From Pseudomonadales bacterium (GTDB taxonomy: Bacteria > Pseudomonadota > Gammaproteobacteria > Pseudomonadales > Azotimanducaceae): a stretch of 58,859 nucleotides of DNA. Of this stretch, positions 8,836 through 17,286 are shown piece after piece. The notes under the pieces are model-generated. The model was not told the DNA's origin, ran no database searches, and worked only from the letters and a program-made list of their open reading frames with translations. Position 1 is the first letter of the stretch; every line of letters starts with the position of its first letter. A program made the position numbers and the translations under genes. The stretch spans positions 1 to 58,859 of the forward strand of contig JAFMIA010000013.1 in the NCBI GenBank assembly GCA_017854255.1, written 5' to 3'.

Positions 8836-10487
8836 TACACAGCCTCCCGAGTATCAGTAGGCGGCACGCTCAGCAATCGCAATACATTCGACATCACCCT
8901 GGAGAAAATGGGCGCCGCAATACTGCCGCCGCCAACCTGCTCGGTTTTCGGCTCGTTGATCAAGACCACGCCCACAAACCTTGGTGAATATTGCGGCGCG
9001 AACCCAGCGAAAAACGCAATATGCCGCGTATCGTCGTAACCGTTTTCACCAATTTTTCGCGCTGTTCCGGTCTTACCGCCAACATCATAGGATTCAATCG
9101 CAGCTTTTTGACCGGTGCCTTCAGTGATCACGCGTCCAAGCATGCTTTGGAGCTGCAGAGCAATCCGCGCATTCATCACCCGCTCACCTTCCGAGACCTG
9201 ATCCGCAATCAGCGTGACCTCACGCTTGATACCGCCGGATGCGATAGTGCTGTAGGCCGATGCAAGCTGAAGCGGGGTCACAGTCAAGCCATAACCGTAA
9301 GCAAAGGTCACGCGCTCAATGTCTTTCCATCGACGACGGTTGGGTAGAAATCCGCTGCTTTCTCCCGGGAAGCCCACACCCGTAACTTCACCAAAACCCA
9401 GGGTTTGAAACTGCTTCCAAATGTCGTATTCGTTTAGACTGAGCGCGAGCCGGCTAATCCCAACTTGACTGGAGTAGGCCAAGATGCCGCCCAAATCCAA
9501 AACGCCTCGATTTCGAGGGTCTTTAATGACGGCATCATCAACCTTCAAAAATCCGGGACTGGTGTCAATGGTGTAACCCATATCCAGCCCCGACTCTAAC
9601 GCAACCGCTACCGTAAAAGGCTTCACCGTCGAGCCCGGCTCAAAGACATCCGTTACCGCTCGATTTCGCACTGACGAGAGATCTAACTGGATTCGATTAT
9701 TGGGGTTGTAAGACGGCTGATTCGCCATCGCCAGCACTTCACCGGTTTGGACGTCCAAGAGCACGAAAGAACCGGATAGTGCCTGGTATTGAGAAATCGC
9801 TGATTTGAGCTCCCGATAAGCCAAGAACTGTAAGCGCTGATCGATCGAGAGTCTTAGATTTCGGCCCGGGACCGCCTCAGCGACCGGCATGATATCCCGA
9901 ACGATTTCACCATAGAGATTCTTAAGCACCTTCTTTTTGCCCGGCTTGCCACGCAACCAATCATCAAACGACAACTCAATGCCTTCTTGGCCGACATCAT
10001 CGATGTTGGTAAAGCCAACAACATGCGCCGCGATTTCACCGCCGGGATAGAATCGGTGGTACTCCTTCTCACCATAAACCCCAGGCAATCCAAGACTCAG
10101 GATGGCATCGGCGTCGGAGGGCTTAGCGCGGCGTCGAAGGTAGACAAAATTGCGGCTTTCAGCGCGGCGCATTTTGAGTGTAAATTCCTCGACCGAGACC
10201 CCAAGCCCCGTCGATAGCTCGACGAGGCTTTGCTGATCCTCCGGGAGTTCAGATGGATTAGCCCAAAGCGAGACAACCGGCGAACTCACCGCTAACGGGT
10301 TATCCCGGCGGTCCAAAATCATGCCGCGATGGGCATTGATCCGCTCCATTCGAATGGTTCGGGCATCACCCTGATCTTGAAGAAAGTCTTTTTCAGACAT
10401 TTCGATATAGATCAGTCGTCCAGCACCGCCCACCATTAATAACAAAAACAAAAAGGCGGCCAGATGGATCCTGAAGGCAGGGGTCAT
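8835..10487 (-). CDS. ftsI: Septal transpeptidase FtsI (PBP3)
   Basis: Bitopic class B penicillin-binding protein that cross-links septal peptidoglycan with FtsW. A single membrane helix spans about residues 8-27, then comes the pedestal domain, then the transpeptidase domain. The active-site STVK is at residues 286-289 and KTG at 472-474. The second motif, normally S-x-N, reads S339-S340-Q341 here, so glutamine replaces the conserved asparagine (codon CAA at 9465-9467). The rest of the site and the length of 550 residues are normal. Its start overlaps ftsL by four bases. Confidence 0.96.
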   Translation of the reverse strand: MTPAFRIHLAAFLFLLLMVGGAGRLIYIEMSEKDFLQDQGDARTIRMERINAHRGMILDRRDNPLAVSSPVVSLWANPSELPEDQQSLVELSTGLGVSVEEFTLKMRRAESRNFVYLRRRAKPSDADAILSLGLPGVYGEKEYHRFYPGGEIAAHVVGFTNIDDVGQEGIELSFDDWLRGKPGKKKVLKNLYGEIVRDIMPVAEAVPGRNLRLSIDQRLQFLAYRELKSAISQYQALSGSFVLLDVQTGEVLAMANQPSYNPNNRIQLDLSSVRNRAVTDVFEPGSTVKPFTVAVALESGLDMGYTIDTSPGFLKVDDAVIKDPRNRGVLDLGGILAYSSQVGISRLALSLNEYDIWKQFQTLGFGEVTGVGFPGESSGFLPNRRRWKDIERVTFAYGYGLTVTPLQLASAYSTIASGGIKREVTLIADQVSEGERVMNARIALQLQSMLGRVITEGTGQKAAIESYDVGGKTGTARKIGENGYDDTRHIAFFAGFAPQYSPRFVGVVLINEPKTEQVGGGSIAAPIFSRVMSNVLRLLSVPPTDTREAV

Positions 10488-10840
10488 TCCTGATCTCCAT
10501 CAACGCTGGCGGTTTGCAAAAGCCTGGGCGATCGACGCATCAAAACCAAATTAGCTTGACGCGGCGTTTGCATTTGCAATTCCTCCCGCGCCAGCTGGTC
10601 AACGCGGTTGTAACCGGCCCAGGCGCTTTGCTCAAGCAATAAGCGCTCATACTCGCTATCGAGATTATCACTGGCATGCTCTTCAACTTGAATTCGGCTG
10701 TAGAGCGCTCGCGTTTCATGAGACACCAAGATGACGCCCACGCTCGACGCCAAAATAAAGACCATGAGCAATATGACCCGTCTTGGCCAACCACCACCTA
10801 GCCAACGCAAGCATTGCAGCACTAACGGTTGACCGCTCAC
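10484..10840 (-). CDS. ftsL: Cell division protein FtsL
   Basis: Small bitopic divisome protein, a partner of FtsB and FtsQ and an activator of FtsWI. One membrane helix lies near residues 20-37, followed by a coiled-coil stretch of charged and leucine residues and a short tail. The start is GTG within GTGA, overlapping the rsmH stop. Sequence conservation is low in this family, so the call rests on size (118 residues), topology and position between rsmH and ftsI. Confidence 0.92.
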   Translation of the reverse strand: MSGQPLVLQCLRWLGGGWPRRVILLMVFILASSVGVILVSHETRALYSRIQVEEHASDNLDSEYERLLLEQSAWAGYNRVDQLAREELQMQTPRQANLVLMRRSPRLLQTASVDGDQE

Positions 10841-11754
10841 GCAATTTTCTCCATCGCACGCATGACCGCGCTACGGGCTCGCGGGTTCAGTGCCAGCTCA
10901 GGGTTCTCTGCACGCCACTTCCCAAGCGAGCGCACCGGCCGCTGAATCTGATGATCAAAAATCGGAAATTTAGACGGGTAGGGATCGTTTTTTTCTTGCT
11001 GTTTGATGAACCGTTTAGCACGACGATCTTCCAAAGAATGAAAACTAATGACCACCAACCGCCCGCCAATTTCGAGTAAGTCAGGCGTTGCCGCCAGGCA
11101 TTCATCAAGGTCTTTGAGCTCTTGATTCACTTGAATCCGAACCGCCTGAAAGACTCGTGTTGCCGGATGTTTATTGGGGTCATGGCTCGGTGAAACTTTG
11201 GCAACCAACTGCGCCAAATCTTGGGTCGTTTGCAGCGGTGTGACCGCCCTTGCAGCAACGATGCCGCGCGCAATCCGTCGCGCATGCCGCTCCTCGCCAT
11301 ATTCCTTCAGCACCACGCTGATTTCAGATTCAGAGGCCCGGTTAAGCCACTCAGCCGCGGTTTCACCGGCCGAGTTATCCATTCGCATATCTAAGGGGCC
11401 GGGCTTGCCAAAACTAAACCCGCGTTCAGCAACATCCAATTGATTGGAAGACACACCAAGATCCAACAAGATCCCATCGACTTTCTCAACCGATGATGCT
11501 GCCACGTGATCTTTGATTTGCGCAAAGGATCCTTGAACAATCGACACTCGAGCATCATGCCCCATGCTAGCTTGGGCCACCGCGATCGCCTCTGGATCTT
11601 TATCAATTACCATTAATCGCCCTTGGTCTGAGAGCTTGCTCAAGATTGCTGCCGAATGCCCGCCTCGGCCAAAAGTACAATCGATATAAAAGCCATCTAA
11701 TCGATGCACCAAGACATCGACTGCCTGTTCGAGCATTACGGGAATGTGCGTCAT
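10837..11754 (-). CDS. rsmH: 16S rRNA (cytosine1402-N4)-methyltransferase RsmH
   Basis: SAM-dependent enzyme making N4-methylcytosine at 16S position 1402 in the ribosomal P site; RsmI, also in this window, modifies the ribose of the same nucleotide. The SAM-binding DCTFGRGGHS is at about residues 25-34, LLDLGVSSNQLD in the middle and VISFHSLEDR near the C-terminus, all hallmark motifs. Length of 305 residues is normal. It follows mraZ by 11 bases in the division operon. Confidence 0.97.
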   Translation of the reverse strand: MTHIPVMLEQAVDVLVHRLDGFYIDCTFGRGGHSAAILSKLSDQGRLMVIDKDPEAIAVAQASMGHDARVSIVQGSFAQIKDHVAASSVEKVDGILLDLGVSSNQLDVAERGFSFGKPGPLDMRMDNSAGETAAEWLNRASESEISVVLKEYGEERHARRIARGIVAARAVTPLQTTQDLAQLVAKVSPSHDPNKHPATRVFQAVRIQVNQELKDLDECLAATPDLLEIGGRLVVISFHSLEDRRAKRFIKQQEKNDPYPSKFPIFDHQIQRPVRSLGKWRAENPELALNPRARSAVMRAMEKIA

Positions 11755-11765
11755 GACGCCTCGAT

Positions 11766-12218
11766 CTAGAGTGAAAGTGATTGCAATTCATCCGGCATAC
11801 CGCCTTCTGACTGCACTTCAAGCCATTGATCTCGTCGAGCGCTCCACGTGAGCTCATCCCACAATTCCAATTTATTACCTTGACCTAACAAAACCGTGTG
11901 CTTGTCCAGACCGGCATATTCTCTGAGCGGCGGCGTAATTAAAATACGGCCATTTTTGTCCATGGGAATGTCGGTGGCATGCCCGATCAACAGACGCTGC
12001 ACCCGTCGCGCTGCGGTATTAAAACTCGGCAGCGATTCGACCTTTCTTTGGATATCTTCCCAGGCCGGCTGTGGGTAAATGAGCAGGCAGCGCTCCTCAG
12101 TATCAATGGTGACCACCACAGCACCCCGACAAGATTCCATAATCTCATCGCGATAGCGCGTCGGTACCGTCAGGCGACCCTTCGCATCCATGTTGACCTG
12201 GTTAACCCCTCTGAACAC
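11766..12218 (-). CDS. mraZ: Transcriptional regulator MraZ
   Basis: Ring-forming DNA-binding protein with two AbrB/SpoVT-like SWIM domains that represses its own dcw operon. Each half carries the D-x-x-G-R motif: MDAKGRLTVP near residues 10-19, and MDKNGRI with LREYAG in the second half. Length of 150 residues is typical. The start is GTG, with AGGG about nine bases upstream. The operator expected for MraZ lies 26-50 bases upstream (12244-12268), so autorepression is likely. Confidence 0.96.
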   Translation of the reverse strand: MFRGVNQVNMDAKGRLTVPTRYRDEIMESCRGAVVVTIDTEERCLLIYPQPAWEDIQRKVESLPSFNTAARRVQRLLIGHATDIPMDKNGRILITPPLREYAGLDKHTVLLGQGNKLELWDELTWSARRDQWLEVQSEGGMPDELQSLSL

Positions 12219-12243
12219 TGCCGTAATCCCTTCGATTAAAATT

Positions 12244-12268
12244 GCCCACTAAACTCCACAAATACCCA
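12244..12268 (-). promoter_or_regulatory. MraZ operator (three 10-bp-spaced boxes)
   Basis: Read on the minus strand there are three boxes, TGGGT, TGGAG and TGGGC, occupying 12264-12268, 12254-12258 and 12244-12248. They repeat with exactly 10-bp period. MraZ proteins are known to bind direct TGGGN repeats separated by five bases upstream of mraZ. The middle box has A in place of the third G. The boxes lie between the predicted -10 element and the mraZ ribosome site. Confidence 0.85.
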
Positions 12269-12284
12269 CATTTGTGCACTTCGA

Positions 12285-12313
12285 ACAATAAAAAGACCCG
12301 GCAATGATGTCAA
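12285..12313 (-). promoter_or_regulatory. Sigma70-type promoter of the dcw operon
   Basis: On the minus strand a perfect -35 TTGACA (12308-12313) and a -10 TATTGT (12285-12290) are separated by 17 bases. Transcription would begin near 12278, just upstream of the MraZ boxes. This is the strongest promoter match in the window by eye. Confidence 0.8.
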
Positions 12314-12421
12314 GCAGGTAAAATCGAAATTTCTCTAGGTTTCACAAGGGTTTAGGAAAGGTTCGGAATCTGGAAATGCGTTTGCAGATAGTTCATGATC
12401 TTGAACAGGCAGATGAAGGCG

Positions 12422-12446
12422 TAACTTAATGTAGATTATTAAGTTA
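12422..12446. repeat. 9-bp inverted repeat upstream of dcw promoter
   Basis: TAACTTAAT (12422-12430) and ATTAAGTTA (12438-12446) form a perfect inverted repeat around a seven-base loop. It lies between the rnpB end and the mraZ promoter. No U-tract follows on the minus strand, so it is not a classical terminator for rnpB; it could be an operator or a weak 3'-end structure. Confidence 0.45.
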
Positions 12447-12487
12447 GAAGGTTTTTATATCTTTTTGGAATAACGAGCTTAAAATAA

Positions 12488-12824
12488 ATGGGAGTTAGCA
12501 ATAAGCCGGGTTCTGTCGAGGATAATCATTCATCTGTGATGTCTGTCGCCAAACACCTATAGCAACCTACCCGAACTCACCTGCGGGCCGCAGTCATCGA
12601 GTTCCTATTTGGTCTTGCTCCGAGTGGGGTTTACCTTGCCACAACTGTTACCAGCTGCGCGGTGCGCTCTTACCGCACCATTTCACCCTTACCAAGAAAA
12701 CTTGGCGGTTTTCTTTCTGTTGCACTTGCCGTGGGCTCACGCCCCCCAGGCGTTACCTGGCACTCTGCCCTATGGAGCCCGGACTTTCCTCTGCCAAAGC
12801 AGCGATTACCTAGCTAACTCCCAC
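12488..12824 (-). ncRNA. rnpB: RNase P RNA (class A)
   Basis: Catalytic RNA of RNase P, which trims tRNA 5' leaders. On the minus strand the 5' segment GGGAGTTAGC pairs with the 3' segment GCTAACTCCC to make helix P1, which sets the ends at about 12822 and 12490. Conserved cores are present: GAGGAAAGTCCGGGCTCC near the 5' end, GGTAAACCCC in the middle and ACAGAACCCGGCTTA near the 3' end. The length of about 335 nt is within the bacterial A-type range. Its position between rsmI and mraZ is familiar in gammaproteobacteria. Confidence 0.95.
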
Positions 12825-12828
12825 GCGG

Positions 12829-12857
12829 AGCTTACCGTCATCACCCGATGATCACAA
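12829..12857 (-). promoter_or_regulatory. Probable rnpB promoter
   Basis: On the minus strand TTGTGA (12852-12857), 17 bases, then TAAGCT (12829-12834), six bases before the start of helix P1. The discriminator is GC-rich, as is common for stable-RNA promoters. The -35 box touches the rsmI stop codon. The individual hexamers are only fair matches; spacing and placement make the call. Confidence 0.5.
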
Positions 12858-13703
12858 CTAGCGGGGCTCGGCCTTGAGCGCCAGCGCGCGCTTGTAAACG
12901 AGATTTCGTTTTAATCCAAGCATTTGGCCTGCCAACTCAGCCGCCTTTGAAATCGGCAGCTCAGCAATAAGCAGCCGCAAGCAGTCATCCAATTCAATCT
13001 GCGCAACCGATTGCACAATCGTTGCACCACTGATCAAGACCACAAACTCGCCTCGGGTCGGAATTTCACCTCGGGTTATCTGATCAAGGATCTCTCCCAC
13101 CAATCCTTGGGCTACTTGCTCATAGAGCTTGGTCAGCTCCCTGCAAATCACGAGCTCACGATCATCGCCTAGAACTTCTAGAACCGATTCAAGCAACGAA
13201 GTTATCCGGTGAGGCGCTTCATATAAGATCAGCGTGCCAGGATACTGATGCACTTCAGCAAGCCGTGTGGCGCGCCCTTTCGCTGGCAGAAACCCTAAAA
13301 ACTGAAACTGATCGGTTGGTAGACCAGAAACCGAAAGCGCCGCGGTGAGCGCGGAGGCACCAGGCACCGCTTCAACGACAAGTCCCGCAGCCCGCGCCGC
13401 GCGAACCAAACGAAACCCAGGATCTGAAATCAACGGCGTACCGGCATCCGAAACCAGCGCAACCGATTCCCCGGCTTTAATTCGGTCCACTAACAAATCT
13501 GTCTGACGACGTTCATTGTGATCATGAAACGCAATCAGCTTCTGCTTGATTTCAAAATGATCCAATAGGCGACGAGTATGTCGAGTATCTTCCGCGGCGA
13601 CCAAGTCGACCGATGCGAGAATCTCGAGCGCCCGGAGCGAGATATCCTTCAGGTTGCCGATCGGCGTCGCCACTATATACAATTTACTCACAGGTCGTGT
13701 CAC
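12858..13703 (-). CDS. rsmI: 16S rRNA 2'-O-ribose C1402 methyltransferase RsmI
   Basis: Tetrapyrrole-methylase-fold enzyme that methylates the ribose of 16S C1402. The N-terminus LYIVATPIGNLKDISLRAL and the following AEDTRHTRRLL are diagnostic, as are VSDAGTPLISDPG and PGASALTAALSVSGLP. Length of 281 residues is normal. The start is GTG at 13703, with AGGA immediately upstream. That ribosome site lies in the 3' arm of a small GAAA-loop hairpin (13709-13724). The gene is divergent from lpoA, as in many gammaproteobacteria. Confidence 0.96.
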   Translation of the reverse strand: MTRPVSKLYIVATPIGNLKDISLRALEILASVDLVAAEDTRHTRRLLDHFEIKQKLIAFHDHNERRQTDLLVDRIKAGESVALVSDAGTPLISDPGFRLVRAARAAGLVVEAVPGASALTAALSVSGLPTDQFQFLGFLPAKGRATRLAEVHQYPGTLILYEAPHRITSLLESVLEVLGDDRELVICRELTKLYEQVAQGLVGEILDQITRGEIPTRGEFVVLISGATIVQSVAQIELDDCLRLLIAELPISKAAELAGQMLGLKRNLVYKRALALKAEPR

Positions 13704-13708
13704 TCAAT

Positions 13709-13724
13709 CCTAAGTTTCCTTAGG
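13709..13724 (-). promoter_or_regulatory. GAAA-tetraloop hairpin over the rsmI ribosome site
   Basis: The minus-strand RNA reads CCUAAG-GAAA-CUUAGG, a 6-bp stem closed by a GNRA tetraloop. It is followed by AUUGA and the GUG start of rsmI. The 3' arm contains the AGG of the ribosome site, so the fold would hide it. The regulatory role is inferred; the structure is seen directly. Confidence 0.5.
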
Positions 13725-13950
13725 TTAATGGATTACAGAGCGGGCAACCATCCAAACAAGACAAAGCAACGTCTTAGGCCGAAGATGCTCAGCAGGATCT
13801 AAAAGCCAACAGACGATCGAGAAAAAACCATCAGACCAGGATTTTCAACCGATCTATGAACGCCAGATCATCCTTAAAACCAATATGGCATAATGATCAC
13901 CTCAGACAGCCATTCGATGAAACCATGCATTCAAACCATCCACTCAAACC

Positions 13951-15825
13951 ATGAGCCGTTTTAACTTAAACCTATCGCATCGAATCCAACGCGGCGCTTG
14001 GCTCGCAATCATTGCGCTCGTCCTCAACGGTTGCGCGAGCGACCCAAGTCGCACGCCTGGGCAACCTCGCGCGACAGCCCAAAACCCAATCAATCCCAGC
14101 GATATTACAATCACCTCGGTCACGGAGGGCCTGCGTTTAGCCAGTCTCAGCCGAGAACCCCTCGCCAGCACGTTTAGAGCAAAAGCCGCCAAACTGGCCT
14201 TAGCACAAGGGCAGTTTGAGGATGCAAACCGCATTCTGGCATTGATTCAAGCTTCCAATATTGCCCCGAGCGCTAGAGTCGATTACGTGCTGACAAAAGC
14301 TCAGCTATTCCTGATCGATGGTGATGCAAGCCAAGCACTCGCGCTGCTGAACCAAAACAACCTCACCGAATTTGGACTGAGCATCCAAGACCAGATTGAC
14401 CTGGGCATCACAAAGGCCAATGCCTATGAACAAACTGGCCGAATGCTCGCGGCCGCTCGAACCCGAACCTTAATCACACCCATCCTTACGGATGCCGCGG
14501 CAACAGACAATCATGAACAACTTTTTAACGGCCTCATGACCTTACCGACAGCGCTTTTGAAGCGATATGCGACTGACGCAGCGACAAACGATTTAAGGGG
14601 ATGGTTGTCTTTAGCCGCTATGACGAAACAACTTCAAAACCGCCCAAGCCAACAGCTCAGGGCGCTCACAAACTGGAAAAAACTTTGGGCGGGGCATCCA
14701 GCCGCGCAACAGCTTCCCAAACGACTTGCCTTTCTTGACAGTGTCGTCGCAGGCCAACCTAAAAAGGTCGCCATTTTGCTGCCCCAAACCGGTCCGCTGG
14801 CCACCGCCGGCCAAGCTATTTTGAAGGGCATATTATCAGCGCACTTCGACCAGGGCCGTGAATCCGAGCTCATTATCTACGACACCCATCAATCGGATTC
14901 AGCATTAGACCTGGTGGAACGTGCCGCTCAAGCGGGCGCAGAATTTGTTATCGGCCCCCTCGATAAAAATCGCGTCACCGAACTGGCTCAAGCGCGCCTA
15001 AAAGTTCCGGTTCTTGCACTCAACAGGGTCCCCGCCTTGCGGTCAGGCACTAATCAAAACGGCAATCTGTTTTTCTTTTCCTTGGCACCAGAAGATGAGG
15101 CCAAGCAACTTGCAGAACATGGCAAGCAGCTCGGCTATAAAAATATTTTACTCATTGCCCCAATCGATGAATGGGGAGACCGTACTACCGCTGCCTTTCG
15201 GGAAGCGGTTGGCACGGATGCTGATATCAGAGTCACGGAAAAACGATTTTCCGAAGACGAAAGCTATGCCGCGTTTGTTCGCAGAATTCTTGAGGTCGAT
15301 GAGAGTCAAGCTAGAGCAAATGATTTAAAACGCATTACAGGCTTATCGTTTGAATTTAATGCGCGTCGCCGCCAGGATATCGATATGATTGCGTTGCTTG
15401 CCAGTGCGGAGAATTCAAAACAGATTAATCCGGCCTTGGCTTTTTATTACGCGGACGACCTGCCGGTTTTCGCGACCTCGCTCGTAAATCAGAACAATCA
15501 AACAAAAATCAATAACCTCGATCTGAACGGGATTCGATTTTGTGACATGCCCTGGAAATTAATCCCCGACGCCCCCCTTGAAACGACAATACAAACAGCC
15601 TGGCCTGAAGCCAAAGGCCCACTCGGCGGGTTGTTCGCCCTGGGACTTGACGCCTTCAATATCATGCCAAGGCTGCGAGTCCTGCGAGAAATGCCTGAAA
15701 CGCCGTTTTACGGATTGACCGGCGCCCTGACCATGGATCAACAAACCGTGACGCGGCGTCTGATGTGGGGCCTCTTTGAACGCGGTGAGGTGACCGCACT
15801 ACCCGCAGTAAACGAATCTATTTGA
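13951..15825 (+). CDS. lpoA: Penicillin-binding protein activator LpoA
   Basis: Outer-membrane lipoprotein that reaches through the peptidoglycan to stimulate PBP1A. A signal sequence with lipobox L-N-G-C (cysteine about residue 28) is followed by a helical TPR-like N-terminal domain and, from about residue 270, a periplasmic-binding-protein fold (KVAILLPQTGPLATAG, then FVIGPLDKNRV). Length of 624 residues matches the family. The next gene, yraN, overlaps its stop, and rsmI is divergent. About 246 bases upstream hold no gene. Confidence 0.92.
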   Translation: MSRFNLNLSHRIQRGAWLAIIALVLNGCASDPSRTPGQPRATAQNPINPSDITITSVTEGLRLASLSREPLASTFRAKAAKLALAQGQFEDANRILALIQASNIAPSARVDYVLTKAQLFLIDGDASQALALLNQNNLTEFGLSIQDQIDLGITKANAYEQTGRMLAAARTRTLITPILTDAAATDNHEQLFNGLMTLPTALLKRYATDAATNDLRGWLSLAAMTKQLQNRPSQQLRALTNWKKLWAGHPAAQQLPKRLAFLDSVVAGQPKKVAILLPQTGPLATAGQAILKGILSAHFDQGRESELIIYDTHQSDSALDLVERAAQAGAEFVIGPLDKNRVTELAQARLKVPVLALNRVPALRSGTNQNGNLFFFSLAPEDEAKQLAEHGKQLGYKNILLIAPIDEWGDRTTAAFREAVGTDADIRVTEKRFSEDESYAAFVRRILEVDESQARANDLKRITGLSFEFNARRRQDIDMIALLASAENSKQINPALAFYYADDLPVFATSLVNQNNQTKINNLDLNGIRFCDMPWKLIPDAPLETTIQTAWPEAKGPLGGLFALGLDAFNIMPRLRVLREMPETPFYGLTGALTMDQQTVTRRLMWGLFERGEVTALPAVNESI

Positions 15826-16184
15826 AACCGAACCATCGGGGCAAAATCTCAGAGGATCGAGCAAGTCGCTGGTTACAACAACGCGGCTATAGCCTTATAG
15901 CGAGCAATTATCATTGTCGCTTTGGTGAGATCGACCTCATCGCAACCAAAGCTTTCCTGTTGGTGTTTTGTGAGGTTAAACAAAGGCGTTCAAACCGGTT
16001 CGGCACGCCGGCGGCTCAAGTCGACCGGCGAAAAAAAAGCAGAATTATAAAAACCGCCCAACACTTTTTAATGCACAACCCCAAGTTCGCGCCCTATCAC
16101 ATCCGGTTTGACCTCATAAGCTTCGGTCTTGAAAGTCGTTGGATCGAAGGGGCATTTTTTGAAGAAGACTTGATTCCTGAATAG
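15822..16184 (+). CDS. yraN: UPF0102 nuclease-fold protein YraN
   Basis: Small protein of the YraN family with a Holliday-junction-resolvase-like endonuclease fold; its cellular role is not settled. The fold's acidic and lysine residues are seen in GEIDLIA (about residues 35-41) and CEVKQR (about 50-55). It begins with a TTG whose last two bases overlap the lpoA TGA, implying coupled translation. Length of 120 residues is normal. In many relatives a SIS-domain gene (diaA/gmhA type) comes next; here a BON lipoprotein follows directly. Confidence 0.88.
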   Translation: MKPNHRGKISEDRASRWLQQRGYSLIASNYHCRFGEIDLIATKAFLLVFCEVKQRRSNRFGTPAAQVDRRKKSRIIKTAQHFLMHNPKFAPYHIRFDLISFGLESRWIEGAFFEEDLIPE

Positions 16185-16222
16185 GTACTGGCAAGATAGC
16201 GGCCTGGCACAAGGAAAACATC

Positions 16223-16780
16223 ATGACCAAGGTTTCTCAAATTAGCGCTGTAGTAATGATCACGCTACTGCTGAGCGCTTGCAGCACCCTTTCTCCGAAA
16301 GACGACAATCTTGGCAAGCGCACCTTCGGCACAAAGCTTGATGACCGACGGTCTGCAAAACTCATCATGCAGAACATGAAAGCCGCGATTCCTGACGTTA
16401 AGACCATGAACGTCGCGGTGACCGTCTTTAATGGCGTTGCCTTACTGACGGGACAAACCAACACTGAAACCGCAAAAGCGCACGCCGGCAGAATCGCCGA
16501 ACAAATCAGGCATGTCGCTAAAGTGCACAATGAACTTGAAGTCGCTGGTCCAACCGCCGGACTTGTTAGGACCAATGACGCGCTACTAAAAACCAAACTC
16601 AAAGTAAAAATGAGCACCAGCGGCGCAGTTGATGCAGGCCGAACCAAAGTGGTTGTTGAAAATGGCGCGGTTTACTTGATGGGGCTACTCACCCGAGATG
16701 AAGCCAAAGCCGCGGTCGAATTAACCCGAGAGGTCTTCGGCGTCCAAAAAATTGTTCAAGCCTTTGAATACCTCAACTAA
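16223..16780 (+). CDS. dolP: BON-domain outer-membrane lipoprotein DolP
   Basis: Division-site lipoprotein that supports outer-membrane integrity in E. coli. The lipobox L-S-A-C puts the lipid cysteine at about residue 20. Two BON domains follow, about residues 45-112 and 120-185, with glycine-hydrophobic patterns such as VFNGVALLTG and VENGAVYLMG. Length of 185 residues is normal. It is the third gene of the lpoA-yraN-dolP set and ends 12 bases from the convergent sspB stop. Confidence 0.88.
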   Translation: MTKVSQISAVVMITLLLSACSTLSPKDDNLGKRTFGTKLDDRRSAKLIMQNMKAAIPDVKTMNVAVTVFNGVALLTGQTNTETAKAHAGRIAEQIRHVAKVHNELEVAGPTAGLVRTNDALLKTKLKVKMSTSGAVDAGRTKVVVENGAVYLMGLLTRDEAKAAVELTREVFGVQKIVQAFEYLN

Positions 16781-16791
16781 GCCTGCTCAAA

Positions 16792-17253
16792 TTATTCAAC
16801 GATCGTTAAATTTGGCCGGCCCCGAGGCTTTTCGACTGCGCCAGCGTCCTGATGCGCATCTTTAAGCTGATCTGTCTCGGCGCTAGTCTCGCTCGAGACG
16901 TCACTGAACGCGACTTGAGAGGGATCAGCAACTCTGGGCTGATTCTCAGGGAACCACAATCCGTCTGACGCCTCCCGACTCACAAGTCCGAGTATCGCGC
17001 CGACAGGGACCCAAATCGAATGCGGCTGGCCTTGGAACCGACTATTGAACCCAAGTCCATCGGGTTCGATCGCAAAATTACGAATCGCATGACCACTCAG
17101 GTTTAACGTAATAGTGCCATCATCCTGAACGAAGGCCTTCGGCACTTGAACCCCATCGCGTTTAGCATTCACCACTAAATAGGGCGTCAGGTCCTCCTCG
17201 ACCATCCAGTCCAGAAGTCCTTTGATCAAAAATGGGATTTTAGAACGAGACAA
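16792..17253 (-). CDS. sspB: ClpXP adaptor SspB
   Basis: Adaptor that delivers ssrA-tagged proteins from stalled ribosomes, and some regulators, to ClpXP. The N-terminal domain (residues 1-105) has the family features PFLIKGLLDWMVE and TPYLVVNA. A variable acidic linker follows, then the C-terminal ClpX-binding tail RGRPNLTIVE. Length of 153 residues is normal. It follows sspA by 33 bases. Confidence 0.95.
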   Translation of the reverse strand: MSRSKIPFLIKGLLDWMVEEDLTPYLVVNAKRDGVQVPKAFVQDDGTITLNLSGHAIRNFAIEPDGLGFNSRFQGQPHSIWVPVGAILGLVSREASDGLWFPENQPRVADPSQVAFSDVSSETSAETDQLKDAHQDAGAVEKPRGRPNLTIVE

Positions 17254-17286
17254 AGCAAATGCCGGAAGTCCATTCCCGCAGCCGAA

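Noticed and set aside
12422-12446. Intrinsic terminator of rnpB
   Set aside because: The inverted repeat has no U-run on the minus strand.
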